Under the pieces are notes generated by a model. The model did not search any database. It saw nothing but the letters and a program-made list of their open reading frames with translations, and was not told the origin of the DNA. Shown here one piece after another: positions 53,114 to 60,116 of a stretch of 64,000 nucleotides of DNA (positions within the stretch are counted from its first letter, which is position 1; the number at the start of each line of letters is the position of its first letter). The position numbers and the translations under genes were made by a program. Where the stretch lies: contig JANQRJ010000102.1 in assembly GCA_028284635.1 (NCBI GenBank), positions 1 to 64,000 of the forward strand. Direction: 5' to 3'. Source of the DNA: Pelagicoccus sp. GTDB lineage: Bacteria > Verrucomicrobiota > Verrucomicrobiia > Opitutales > Opitutaceae.

Positions 53114-53190
53114 CGTAGCGCGGAGCTTCAGCCCGCGTTCGTAGAGAATTGATCCTGCAGCGCGGTCGCGGGCTAAAGCTCCGCGCTACG
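53114..53190. repeat. Palindromic repeat, GTAGCGCGGAGC family
   Basis: Arms CGTAGCGCGGAGCTTCAGCC and GGGCTAAAGCTCCGCGCTACG lie between polB (start 53100) and the downstream end of the next minus-strand gene (53198). The loop contains GAGAATTGATCCTGCAG. Confidence 0.9.
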
Positions 53191-53197
53191 TCTTTGA

Positions 53198-53536
53198 TCA
53201 GAACGGCCTGAAGTAGACCATGTAGACCGCAATGCCGACCGATAGGGTCAAGGCGCTCAACACGAACGACTTCGACTTGCGGTAGGCCATGCCGGCCAGG
53301 GCGGAAACGAAAAGCCAAGCCACCATCTTCACGATGATCCAGCCAGAGGTGTAGGAATGACCGAGTCTCGCTATCAACCCGAAGCCGCCCAACAGGACTA
53401 GGAAGCTAAGGATCCCCGTGATGATCATCATCTTCCGCTTCTTATGCTTCTGGGGATTAGCGGCAATGTAGAATACCGAGCCGGCAAGCATGATGATGGA
53501 AAAGACGTGGATGATGTAGTAGATGCGAGGGTCCAT
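53198..53536 (-). CDS. Small four-helix membrane protein
   Basis: This 112-residue integral membrane protein has four predicted helices (about 5-25, 37-57, 65-84, 88-110). Polar residues are few apart from a basic loop, NPQKHKKRKMM, after the first helix. The YYIIHVFSIIMLAGSVFYI opening and GHSYTSGWIIVKMVAWLFVSAL recall small cytochrome-b561/SirB-like membrane proteins, but histidines are too few to claim heme binding. It lies upstream of polB, separated by a palindrome, and may be cotranscribed with it. The function is unknown. Confidence 0.75.
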   Translation of the reverse strand: MDPRIYYIIHVFSIIMLAGSVFYIAANPQKHKKRKMMIITGILSFLVLLGGFGLIARLGHSYTSGWIIVKMVAWLFVSALAGMAYRKSKSFVLSALTLSVGIAVYMVYFRPF

Positions 53537-53621
53537 TGGGCGGCGACTTTTGAGCGCCTCGTTCGCGAGGGCAATTGCTAAAAAAGAGCTAAGCTCTGTC
53601 TCGAAGCCCCATCCCCCTGAT

Positions 53622-53722
53622 CATCTTCTTCTGCTTCTACTTCTTCATCTTCTTCTTAAACCAATCCTGCCTTCTGCTTCTCGGAAGAGGATGAGGATGA
53701 AGAAGTAGAAGCAGAAGAAGAT
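53622..53722. repeat. Purine/pyrimidine-strand hairpin
   Basis: Left arm ATCTTCTTCTGCTTCTACTT (53622-) pairs with AAGTAGAAGCAGAAGAAGAT (-53722) with further inner pairing. Same style as 17844-17905 and 59711-59777. It lies just 3' of the candidate RNA gene on the minus strand. Confidence 0.75.
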
Positions 53723-53742
53723 TAAGAGGAAGCGGTGGACGC

Positions 53743-53937
53743 AAAAAAAAACGTACGACCCACCATTGTGCCGTATGCCGACGGGGCTCATGGTCCTGTG
53801 TACATACAGGTGGGCGACCTCCTGAGAAGATCTGCTTTCCGGTTTACGGCTGAGCATCACTCCCCATTCGCGACTCCCTTGAAAGTAAAGTAGGCGATGA
53901 GCGATTTGTTAGCACCTCGAACACGGCAGGCCGTACG
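53743..53937 (-). ncRNA. Candidate structured RNA, 6S-like
   Basis: Read on the minus strand, CGTACGGCCUGCC (53937-53925) pairs with GGUGGGUCGUACG (53764-53752) in an uninterrupted 13-bp terminal stem including G-U pairs, followed at once by U9 (53751-53743). The enclosed 160 nt are non-coding in all frames and contain further hairpins (CCUGU...ACAGG; GGGAG...CUUCUC). GUGUUCG follows the closing stem, as in many 6S RNAs. The total length of about 186-195 nt suits 6S RNA, which binds the sigma-70 RNA polymerase. A promoter-like element lies just upstream. The identity as 6S is an inference from shape, not from a covariance search. Confidence 0.45.
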
Positions 53938-53946
53938 AAGGAATCC

Positions 53947-53975
53947 GTTTCAACAGGGCCTCGCCCGACGGTCAA
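53947..53975 (-). promoter_or_regulatory. Promoter candidate for the 6S-like RNA
   Basis: On the minus strand TTGACC (53975-53970) is followed after 17 bp by TGAAAC (53952-53947). The predicted start, 8-10 bp on, coincides with the first base of the closing stem at 53937. The -35 is good; the -10 is weak. Confidence 0.4.
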
Positions 53976-53991
53976 CTCCAATGCGAAGCGC

Positions 53992-54489
53992 CTAATTGTT
54001 TTGCCGCTTTTTTGACTTGGCCAGCACCCAAAGCCCGCGGGTCAGCCAGAGGGTCGTCAAGAGGTTGAAAACCGAAAAACCGAGAGCGAGACGGAGGGCA
54101 TCGGACTCTCGAGAAATTCCGAAGAACTGTCCGAGTACGAAGAACCCGATCAGGGCGATCACATCGACCAGCCCTTTCGCCCGAGCGAGGATGAAAAAAA
54201 ACGCGTTGGCGAGAAACACCACCAGTCCGATCAGGAGGGAAGCGATGCCAAAATTGTCAGCGGTCACATGAGAACCTCTGCTCTCCAGCATGGCTTGAGT
54301 GCCGAACATAAGCCACTGGTTGAACAGAAGGAAAAGCCAGGCCAGCAGGACGCCGAGCTGCCAGGTCGCGGGCAAGGCCTCCTCGCCCATCGGCAAGCGC
54401 CGAGCCAGGTCGCAGCCTGTCGAACAGACCTCGCTGCCGGGGCGGCGAGGGCGATCGCACACGATGCAGCGTCGAGTCTCAGTTTCCAT
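53992..54489 (-). CDS. Zinc-ribbon membrane protein
   Basis: This 165-residue protein starts at ATG 54489 (METETRRC). The N-terminal 30 residues carry CIVCDRPRRPGSEVCSTGC, a four-cysteine zinc-ribbon-like knuckle. Four membrane helices follow (about 44-64, 78-100, 104-124, 135-157) and then a basic tail. The start overlaps the end of the DUF2017 gene by 11 bp, which implies coupling in the proS-clpS operon. No known family is recognised. The combination of a cytosolic metal knuckle and helices could suit a membrane-anchored adaptor, but this is speculation. Confidence 0.8.
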   Translation of the reverse strand: METETRRCIVCDRPRRPGSEVCSTGCDLARRLPMGEEALPATWQLGVLLAWLFLLFNQWLMFGTQAMLESRGSHVTADNFGIASLLIGLVVFLANAFFFILARAKGLVDVIALIGFFVLGQFFGISRESDALRLALGFSVFNLLTTLWLTRGLWVLAKSKKRQNN

Positions 54490-54967
54490 CGTCCTCGAAT
54501 TCCAGATCACCGTGATCCGGATCCATCATCTGGGTCACGATCAACTCCTGCAGACTGGCGAACAAGGCGTAGGCCGCATAGCTGGCTTGCAACTGTTCGG
54601 TCCACTGCACGCCCTCGAAATCGCCTCGCTCCAGTTGGTCGTCGCTGAATTCGGAAAGAGCCGCCTCTCGCAAGCGCAGGCGGATGGCCGAGCAAGCCCG
54701 AAGAACTCGATCCATCGCGTCGGGCTCGATAAGGGCCCGGCCACTCTCCATGAAATCCGCGTCAAAAAGGGCCGAAATCGCATCGACTTCCGATCGCTGG
54801 GATTCCAGCAAGTCGTTCCTCCAGAAGTCCTCCATCACTTGGTCTTCCTCTTCGGGAAAGACTGCCGGAGAAGCCAGCTCCGATCTGAGATGACGCAAGG
54901 TCGGATCGATGGCGGCAAGCAGGGTCGTCACCACGGCAGGGTCCAGTCTGAGCTCAATCGACCTCAT
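54479..54967 (-). CDS. DUF2017-like protein
   Basis: This 162-residue acidic, helical protein has LRLDPAVVTTLLAAIDPTLRHL at the start, DAMDRVLRACSAIRLRLRE in the middle and YAAYALFASLQELIVTQM near the end. This fits the DUF2017 family, which in Actinobacteria lies directly downstream of clpS. Here too it follows clpS, with a 14-bp overlap. The conserved linkage suggests a role with ClpS or the ClpAP/ClpCP protease in N-degron recognition, but the biochemical activity is unknown. The next gene overlaps its end by 11 bp. Confidence 0.75.
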   Translation of the reverse strand: MRSIELRLDPAVVTTLLAAIDPTLRHLRSELASPAVFPEEEDQVMEDFWRNDLLESQRSEVDAISALFDADFMESGRALIEPDAMDRVLRACSAIRLRLREAALSEFSDDQLERGDFEGVQWTEQLQASYAAYALFASLQELIVTQMMDPDHGDLEFEDDGN

Positions 54968-55373
54968 TTCGCTCCAGAATCGCCTGCAAGTGCCACTCCT
55001 GCAACTGGTAAACGAAGGTCTCCGCCTTTTCTCGCTCGCCGGTCCAGACCACGGAACGGCCCACCTCGTGCACTTCCATCATGCGCTTCTCCGCCTCCTG
55101 CTTCGACATGCCGAGCACTCTCTGGAAAACCATGGATACGTAGGACATCAGGTTAACCGGGTCGTTCAGCACCACTACGTTCCAGAGATCGCCCAGCTTC
55201 GTTTCAGTCTCGGTATCAGTCTCGATGAGAGGAGAGCCGACGCCGGTAAAGGAGGCAAGCGGCACACCGTAGCGCGGAGCTTCAGCCCGCGACCGCATTG
55301 CAGGATCCGTCCTCTGCGGACGCGGGCTGAAGCTCCGCGCTACGTCGGGACCGTATTCGAAAGAGGGATACAT
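54954..55373 (-). CDS. clpS: ClpS protease adaptor with repeat-encoded N-terminal extension
   Basis: ClpS delivers N-degron substrates to the Clp protease. The core begins near residue 58 (GDLWNVVVLNDPVNLMSYVSMVFQ), with the NDP motif that binds the N-terminal residue and EVHEVGRSVVWTGEREKAE. The product is 139 residues from ATG 55373, 12 bp after the proS stop. Residues 10-36 are encoded by a complete GTAGCGCGG-family palindrome (55268-55344) read in frame, which normal ClpS proteins lack. A GTG at 55265 just after the repeat could instead start a 103-residue protein but has no ribosome site. It overlaps DUF2017 by 14 bp. Confidence 0.88.
   Translation of the reverse strand: MYPSFEYGPDVARSFSPRPQRTDPAMRSRAEAPRYGVPLASFTGVGSPLIETDTETETKLGDLWNVVVLNDPVNLMSYVSMVFQRVLGMSKQEAEKRMMEVHEVGRSVVWTGEREKAETFVYQLQEWHLQAILERNEVD
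55268..55344. repeat. GTAGCGCGG-family palindrome inside clpS
   Basis: Arms CGTAGCGCGGAGCTTCAGCC and GGCTGAAGCTCCGCGCTACG are perfect over 24 bp or more. Translated in the clpS frame it gives an Arg/Pro/Ser-rich stretch (VARSFSPRPQ...RAEAPRYG) without a stop. Confidence 0.9.
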
Positions 55374-55385
55374 GTCCGATAAATC

Positions 55386-57152
55386 TCAACCGGCCTGCGA
55401 ACGAATCGCTTGTAGCAGCGCGGCCTCCGCCTCGGCGACAGGCACCTTGCTCATTTCGGATTCGGCCCGCCACTTCATCTCGATCTCGCCATTCTTCAGA
55501 CCGCGACCACCGATGGTCAGGCGCAGCGGAATGCCGATCAGATCCGCATCCTTGAACTTCACGCCCGGCCGCTCGGCCCGGTCGTCGACCAGCACGCTAA
55601 CTCCCTCCTTCTCCGCCAGCTCCGCGAGTTTGCGGGCCAGCCCATCCGCTTCTTCCATACCGGGATCCAGCACCGTGATGATCAGCTGATAGGGAGCCAC
55701 CGCCCAAGGCCAGACGATGCCATTGCCATCATGCCCCTGCTCGATGATCGACTGCAGCGTTCTGGAAATCCCAATACCGTAGCAACCCATGACCGCAGGC
55801 TGGCGGTTGCCGTCCGCGTCGACGAACTTCGCTCCGTACTCCTCGTTTTCGCTGTACTTGACGCCGAGCTTGAAAATGTGGCCCACCTCGATCGCTCGCT
55901 GGATCTCAAGCGGCTTGCTGGAACGCGGACACGGCTCGCCCGCCTGCACCTTGCGGAAATCGCCAAAGCGGGTCACCGCCAGATCGCGGCTCAGGTTGAC
56001 GTTGCGCAAGTGAAAGCCGTCCTCATTGGCTCCCGTCACACCGTTGCCGACCAGGCGCGTAGCGTGGTCGGCGAACACGCCATCGAGCTTGGTCGGATCG
56101 GCAATGGTGCCCTTGACCACCCCGAGACTCCCGGGCTTGGCTCCCATCACCGGAGCGATCTCCTCAGGCGTGGCGGGACGCGTTACTTGATAGCCAAGAG
56201 CTCCAAGCTTGGCTTCCTCCAGATCGTCGCAACCGCGCAGGACGATGGCGAAGAGTCTCTCGTCTCCCATGTAGAGAAGCGTCTTGAACTGCTCCTCAGC
56301 CCCGATGCCGTAGGGAGCTTCGCCAAGCGCGGCGATGGTCGCGACTCCGGGGGTTGCGAATCTCTCCAGCTCGCCCACCGGTTTCGCATCCGCAAGATCG
56401 TCGGGCACAAGCGCGCTCGTCGCCTTCTCGACATTGGCCGCGTAGCCGCTCTCCAAGCAGTAGACCACGTCGTCGTCGCCCACCTCCGCAGGAACCATGA
56501 ACTCGTGGGAAAAGGCCCCGCCCATAACGCCGGTATCCGCTTCCACGGAAATGAACTTCAGCCCGCAGCGAGAGAAAAACGCTTCATAGGCCTTCGCCAT
56601 ACGCTGGTAGGTGGCTGTGGCGTCTTCGTCGGTAGCATCGAAGCTATAGCCATCCTTCATCACGAACTCGCGAGCCCGCATCAAACCGTAGCGAGGACGG
56701 ATCTCGTTGCGAAACTTGGTCTGCACCTGAAAGAAAGTCTTGCCCATGTCGCGGTAGCTGGAGGCTTCGCTGCCAATCAGCGGCGTGACGATCTCCTCAT
56801 GGGTCGGCCCCAGCACGAACTGCGGTTCGTCCGGCAGCTCGGCGTTCTCCCCAGCGCTATTGACTTGGTACATGATCTCGCGAGCCGCATTCCACCGCGG
56901 GCCAGCCTGCCAGTACTCGGCAGGCACGACTGCCGGCATGAGCAGCTCCAAGGCCCCGGCCTTCGCCATCTCCTCGCGGCAAATGTCGGCGACGTTTTCC
57001 AATGCCTTCGCTCCCAACGGCAGGAAAGCGTAGATCCCGCTCCCGATCTTGCGAACCAGGCCGGCCCTGAGGAGCAGCTTGTGCGACTCGATTTCCGCTT
57101 CGGCGGGGCTCTCTTTCAAGGTGGGGATGTAGTGCTTGCTCCAGAAGTCCAT
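55386..57152 (-). CDS. proS: Prolyl-tRNA synthetase (bacterial type)
   Basis: This 588-residue class II synthetase uses ATG 57152 (MDFWSKHYIPTLKESPAEAE), which matches the family start; upstream in-frame codons run into a palindromic repeat. Motif 2 is FRNEIRPRYGLMRAREFVMKD and motif 3 GCYGIGISRTL. Between them is the editing (INS) domain expected in bacterial-type enzymes, including the DEDGFHLRNVNL region. The anticodon-binding domain follows (LIITVLDPGMEEAD...VLVDDRAERPGVKFKDAD). It heads an operon with clpS, DUF2017 and a zinc-ribbon membrane protein. Confidence 0.96.
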   Translation of the reverse strand: MDFWSKHYIPTLKESPAEAEIESHKLLLRAGLVRKIGSGIYAFLPLGAKALENVADICREEMAKAGALELLMPAVVPAEYWQAGPRWNAAREIMYQVNSAGENAELPDEPQFVLGPTHEEIVTPLIGSEASSYRDMGKTFFQVQTKFRNEIRPRYGLMRAREFVMKDGYSFDATDEDATATYQRMAKAYEAFFSRCGLKFISVEADTGVMGGAFSHEFMVPAEVGDDDVVYCLESGYAANVEKATSALVPDDLADAKPVGELERFATPGVATIAALGEAPYGIGAEEQFKTLLYMGDERLFAIVLRGCDDLEEAKLGALGYQVTRPATPEEIAPVMGAKPGSLGVVKGTIADPTKLDGVFADHATRLVGNGVTGANEDGFHLRNVNLSRDLAVTRFGDFRKVQAGEPCPRSSKPLEIQRAIEVGHIFKLGVKYSENEEYGAKFVDADGNRQPAVMGCYGIGISRTLQSIIEQGHDGNGIVWPWAVAPYQLIITVLDPGMEEADGLARKLAELAEKEGVSVLVDDRAERPGVKFKDADLIGIPLRLTIGGRGLKNGEIEMKWRAESEMSKVPVAEAEAALLQAIRSQAG

Positions 57153-57264
57153 GATCAGCGGAAAAAGGAAAACGAATGGAGTCCCCATTTCCGAGCCGCA
57201 ACGAGAAAAGCGCCCGACCGCCAAACCCAGAGCGCGACTCAAAACGATGAAACTTCGTTTCGAG

Positions 57265-57333
57265 GGAGGGCCCGCTCGCCGCTCGGCAGACTCACCGCCC
57301 TGAGCAGGATCGAAGGGCCAAGCGGGCCCTACC
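57265..57333. repeat. Palindromic repeat, GGGCCCGC/GCGGGCCCTACC family
   Basis: Left part GGAGGGCCCGCTCGCCGCTC and right arm AGCGGGCCCTACC frame the widespread CTCACCGCCCTGAGC...GATCGAAGGG motif. It lies upstream of the proS start. Confidence 0.6.
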
Positions 57334-57349
57334 AAGCTCGGAAGGTCAG

Positions 57350-57397
57350 CGTCGCGACATTTAATTCTCTAACGTTAGAGAATTAAATGTCGCGACG
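57350..57397. other. Perfect 48-bp palindrome between divergent genes
   Basis: CGTCGCGACATTTAATTCTC runs into TAACGTTA and its exact mirror, with no loop, centred at 57373/57374. It is 197 bp upstream of proS and 74 bp upstream of the next plus-strand gene. It is unique in the window and unlike the gapped repeats. It could be a dyad operator for a dimeric regulator or a cruciform-forming site. Confidence 0.8.
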
Positions 57398-57471
57398 ATC
57401 GAGAAGTGATGAGCGGTTTTCGGAGATTTTCAGCCTTTAACTCCCAAGAGAATCGCGCTCCCTAGCATCGC

Positions 57472-58161
57472 ATGAAAACGCCGGACCCTGCCGAAAAGCC
57501 CTCCAAGCCACTGCCCGCCTCCATGCGCGACCGCAAGCCGTGGCCGATGTGGCCGATTGCGCTGTCCATCGCGGTCTTCATCGGCATCTACACCGTCATC
57601 AACTTCCAGTACCGCAAAGAGGGCAAGGCGTACGAGCCCTTCCAGGCCATGATGGAGCGCAAAAACGCCATCGTGGAGAAAAACATGTACGACTGGTATA
57701 GCCTCAAAGCTCGGCGAACCGACGACAATGGCCCAATCGCATTGCCCGCCAGCGCGACTTCGCAAGCCAATCCCCACGTCCTGGACGAAGAAGTGCCGGA
57801 GCAGCTCAAGTACTACATGGCGACCCGGCCCATCCTCGTGCCTGGCTTCGTCAAAGCGGAAAGCCCCGCAAGCCACCGTTTCGGCGAGTACCTGCGCTTG
57901 CGCCTCCACACGCCAGCTGGCCTCGCCGATGACGAGCGACTCAAGCTGCTGGCCTTCTACAAGGAGGGCGACCTCTACCTTCTCGCCACCCTCTTCGTGG
58001 ACGAGATCGACGACATAGCCGACTCCTTGACTGGCGAACCCACCCCCATCGCCTTCGAGATCCCCACCGAACCCATCGAAACTGACCAGGTGAACGTGAA
58101 GTTTCTCAGCGACGGCCGCCTCGCCAAGTGGCAGATCGCCAAAGCGCCTGTTTCAGAATGA
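57472..58161 (+). CDS. Hypothetical membrane-anchored protein
   Basis: This 229-residue protein has a short proline-rich cytosolic N-terminus (1-26), one membrane helix (27-46, PIALSIAVFIGIYTVINF) and a soluble, acidic C-terminal domain of about 180 residues. Weak features in the domain are YYMATRPILVPGFVKAE and RLKLLAFYKEGDLYLLATLFVDEIDD. No family is recognised. It is divergent from proS across a 48-bp palindrome and appears monocistronic, followed by a palindromic repeat. Confidence 0.7.
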   Translation: MKTPDPAEKPSKPLPASMRDRKPWPMWPIALSIAVFIGIYTVINFQYRKEGKAYEPFQAMMERKNAIVEKNMYDWYSLKARRTDDNGPIALPASATSQANPHVLDEEVPEQLKYYMATRPILVPGFVKAESPASHRFGEYLRLRLHTPAGLADDERLKLLAFYKEGDLYLLATLFVDEIDDIADSLTGEPTPIAFEIPTEPIETDQVNVKFLSDGRLAKWQIAKAPVSE

Positions 58162-58197
58162 TGGGAATCCAGAAAGCCGCTTTACTATCAGACGCAG

Positions 58198-58272
58198 GGT
58201 AGGGACCGCTCGCCGAGCGGTCCGCGTTGTAGGATCCATTCTCTGCGGCCCGCTCGGCGTGCGGGCCCTACC
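58198..58272. repeat. Palindromic repeat, GGTAGGGACCGC family
   Basis: Arms GGTAGGGACCGCTCGCCGAG and CTCGGCGTGCGGGCCCTACC are nearly perfect inverted repeats with a loop around GTTGTAGGATCCATTC. Related copies are at 1-131, 9311-9550, 46948-47070 and 57265-57333. Confidence 0.85.
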
Positions 58273-58343
58273 TTGAGCCAAATTTCCGCTACTTTCGTTG
58301 AATCACACCCTCGCCAGGAGCCCCTAACAAACAAGCTCGCCTT

Positions 58344-58380
58344 CCGCTCTCAAGTCTTCACTTATCACTCTTCGCTTTTA
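58344..58380 (+). repeat. Heptad pyrimidine-rich tract before argA
   Basis: Units CTCAAGT, CTTCACT, TATCACT, CTTCGCT, TTTAAAT run up to the ATG at 58386, leaving no ribosome-binding site. Confidence 0.55.
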
Positions 58381-58385
58381 AATCC

Positions 58386-59699
58386 ATGGAGAACAAGGAC
58401 AACGAGCAGACTATCAAGCCCGCCGACCTGCGCGGGATCCTGAACTACGTACCCAGATTCCTAGGACAAACCTTCGTCGTAGCTCTCGATGGCTCGATCA
58501 TCGAGCACGAAAATCTGCCCAACGTTCTGCTCGACATCGCAGTGCTGCGCAGCCTGCAGATCAATGTCGTCATTGTACACGGCATCGACAAGCAGCTGCG
58601 CGATCTGGCGGAGCAACGCTCGATCTCCCTCAGCGACTTCGAGGGAAGCGGAGCCACCGACGCACCCACGCTCGATCTCGCCATTCGAGCCTCCTCTCGC
58701 GTCTCGCACCAGATCCTCGAGGCCCTTACCCAGGCCAAGCTCAAATGCGCCATCACCAACTCCGTCAAAGCCAAGCCGGTCGGTATCATCGAAGGACAGG
58801 ACTTGCAGCTCACGGGCAAGGCGGACCAGATCGACGCGGACTTTCTCAACCACCTCATCGCTCGCAGCATCATCCCAATCGTCCAGCCGATCGGCTTCGA
58901 TCGAAACGGCCACACCCTGCGCATCAGCAGCGACGCCCTCGCGGTCGACGTCGCCATCGCCCTCAAGGCCACCAAGATTCTCTATCTCTGCCAGGAAAAC
59001 GGCTTCCTTTCCGAGGGTCGCCTCACCCAGCAGATACCCGTAACCGAGCTCGACGCCCTGCTCGCTTCGCCGGAATTCGCCACCCTCAGCGCTCCGCTGA
59101 AAAGCAAGGCCGCCCAGGCCCGTCGCGGCATCCAGGCCGACATCTCGCGTATCCATATTCTGGATGGCCGCATACACGACGGGCTCATTCGCGAAGTCTT
59201 CTCCAACGAGGGAGTCGGTACCCTCATCTACGGCAACGAGTACCAGCAGATCCGCCGAGCCACGCGCGACGAGGCTCCGCTCATCTATCACCTCACACGC
59301 AGCGGCGTGGCCAAGGGCGAGCTCGCCCAGCGCTCCATGCAGGCCATCGAGGGCAAGATCGAGAATTTCTACGTCTACGAGGTCGACGGCAATATCATGG
59401 CCTGCGTCCTGCTCGACCGCATCGCCGATGCGCCGACCACCCGAGAGATCAGTTCCCTCTTCGTCCACCCGCTCTACCAGCGCCAGGGGATGGGACGAAA
59501 GCTGGTTCGCTTCGCCTGCCACATCGCGGAAGAGGAGGGAGCCAAGCAAGTCATCGCCCTTTCGACCCAGAGCCAGGAATTCTTCACGAGCCTCTGCGGC
59601 TTCGAAATCGCGGAAGCCGATACGCTTTCGCCGACACGTCGAACGGCATACGAGGCAACGCAACGCAAGTCGCGGATCCTCGTCAAGAGGCTCGGGTAG
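58386..59699 (+). CDS. argA: Amino-acid (glutamate) N-acetyltransferase, ArgA-type
   Basis: This 437-residue fusion has an N-terminal amino-acid-kinase domain (about 20-280, FVVALDGSIIEHENLPNVL; VVIVHGIDKQL; LTGKADQIDADFL) and a C-terminal GNAT domain (290-437). In the GNAT domain the acetyl-CoA loop is HPLYQRQGMGRKLVR. This is the classical bifunctional-looking NAGS of bacterial arginine synthesis, which makes N-acetylglutamate. The kinase fold is regulatory, binding arginine, and is not expected to phosphorylate. No other arg genes lie nearby. Confidence 0.94.
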   Translation: MENKDNEQTIKPADLRGILNYVPRFLGQTFVVALDGSIIEHENLPNVLLDIAVLRSLQINVVIVHGIDKQLRDLAEQRSISLSDFEGSGATDAPTLDLAIRASSRVSHQILEALTQAKLKCAITNSVKAKPVGIIEGQDLQLTGKADQIDADFLNHLIARSIIPIVQPIGFDRNGHTLRISSDALAVDVAIALKATKILYLCQENGFLSEGRLTQQIPVTELDALLASPEFATLSAPLKSKAAQARRGIQADISRIHILDGRIHDGLIREVFSNEGVGTLIYGNEYQQIRRATRDEAPLIYHLTRSGVAKGELAQRSMQAIEGKIENFYVYEVDGNIMACVLLDRIADAPTTREISSLFVHPLYQRQGMGRKLVRFACHIAEEEGAKQVIALSTQSQEFFTSLCGFEIAEADTLSPTRRTAYEATQRKSRILVKRLG

Positions 59700-59710
59700 T
59701 GGAACTCCGG

Positions 59711-59777
59711 ATCCTGCTCATAATCATGCTCTTAATCCCGTGAAGAGTAGAAGTAAGAGCATGAGTATGAGTAGGAT
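59711..59777. repeat. Hairpin between convergent genes after argA
   Basis: ATCCTGCTCATAATCATGCT (59711-) pairs with AGCATGAGTATGAGTAGGAT (-59777) with a few mismatches. It lies 12 bp after the argA stop and 9 bp before the end of the opposite-strand gene, so it could terminate both. Confidence 0.65.
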
Positions 59778-59786
59778 TGAAGGGGC

Positions 59787-60005
59787 TCAGTCGAGATGCT
59801 TCGAGTTTGCCGCGTTCAGCCTAAGCCGAGCGAGCTTGCGCAAATCCTCGTCGCTCGCCTGCCGCATCGCCGTCTCGAAAAGAAAATCGTCGTCCGAGCG
59901 GTCGACCAGCCGTAAGGCCAGGCTGTTTAGCCCGGCATTGGCATCGCGAGACAGGTTCGAAATCGCCACGCCTCCCAACAGCCTTTCAAGTTTCGCCGAA
60001 TTCAT
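59787..60005 (-). CDS. Small hypothetical protein
   Basis: This is a 72-residue frame (ATG 60005, stop 59787) between argA and the metallophosphoesterase gene, both on the other strand. The predicted helical protein (SAKLERLLGG...NSLALRLVDRSDDDFLFETAMRQ...RKLARLRLNAA) has a balanced composition that looks coding. The same frame is open further upstream, overlapping the opposite gene. No family is recognised. Confidence 0.5.
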   Translation of the reverse strand: MNSAKLERLLGGVAISNLSRDANAGLNSLALRLVDRSDDDFLFETAMRQASDEDLRKLARLRLNAANSKHLD

Positions 60006-60116
60006 AGCTGTCTTCCACACATCGGATTCTCCAGCCAGGCCTTTAGAGTCGGAGTTTGGAACCGATTTCCCCAAGCGGAATCCCAGCATTCCGCCGTCTC
60101 GCCTCCTCTCCGATCG

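Larger units (their letters stand above)
53537..53991. other. Gap containing hairpin and candidate structured RNA
   Basis: This 455-bp gap holds a purine/pyrimidine hairpin (53622-53722), a candidate 6S-like RNA on the minus strand (53743-53937) and its promoter-like element (53947-53975). No protein gene is visible. Confidence 0.65.

Noticed and set aside
55731..57386. 551-codon plus-strand frame opposite proS
   Set aside because: Longest shadow in the window, but proS motifs are continuous on the minus strand and the opposite protein has low-complexity composition.
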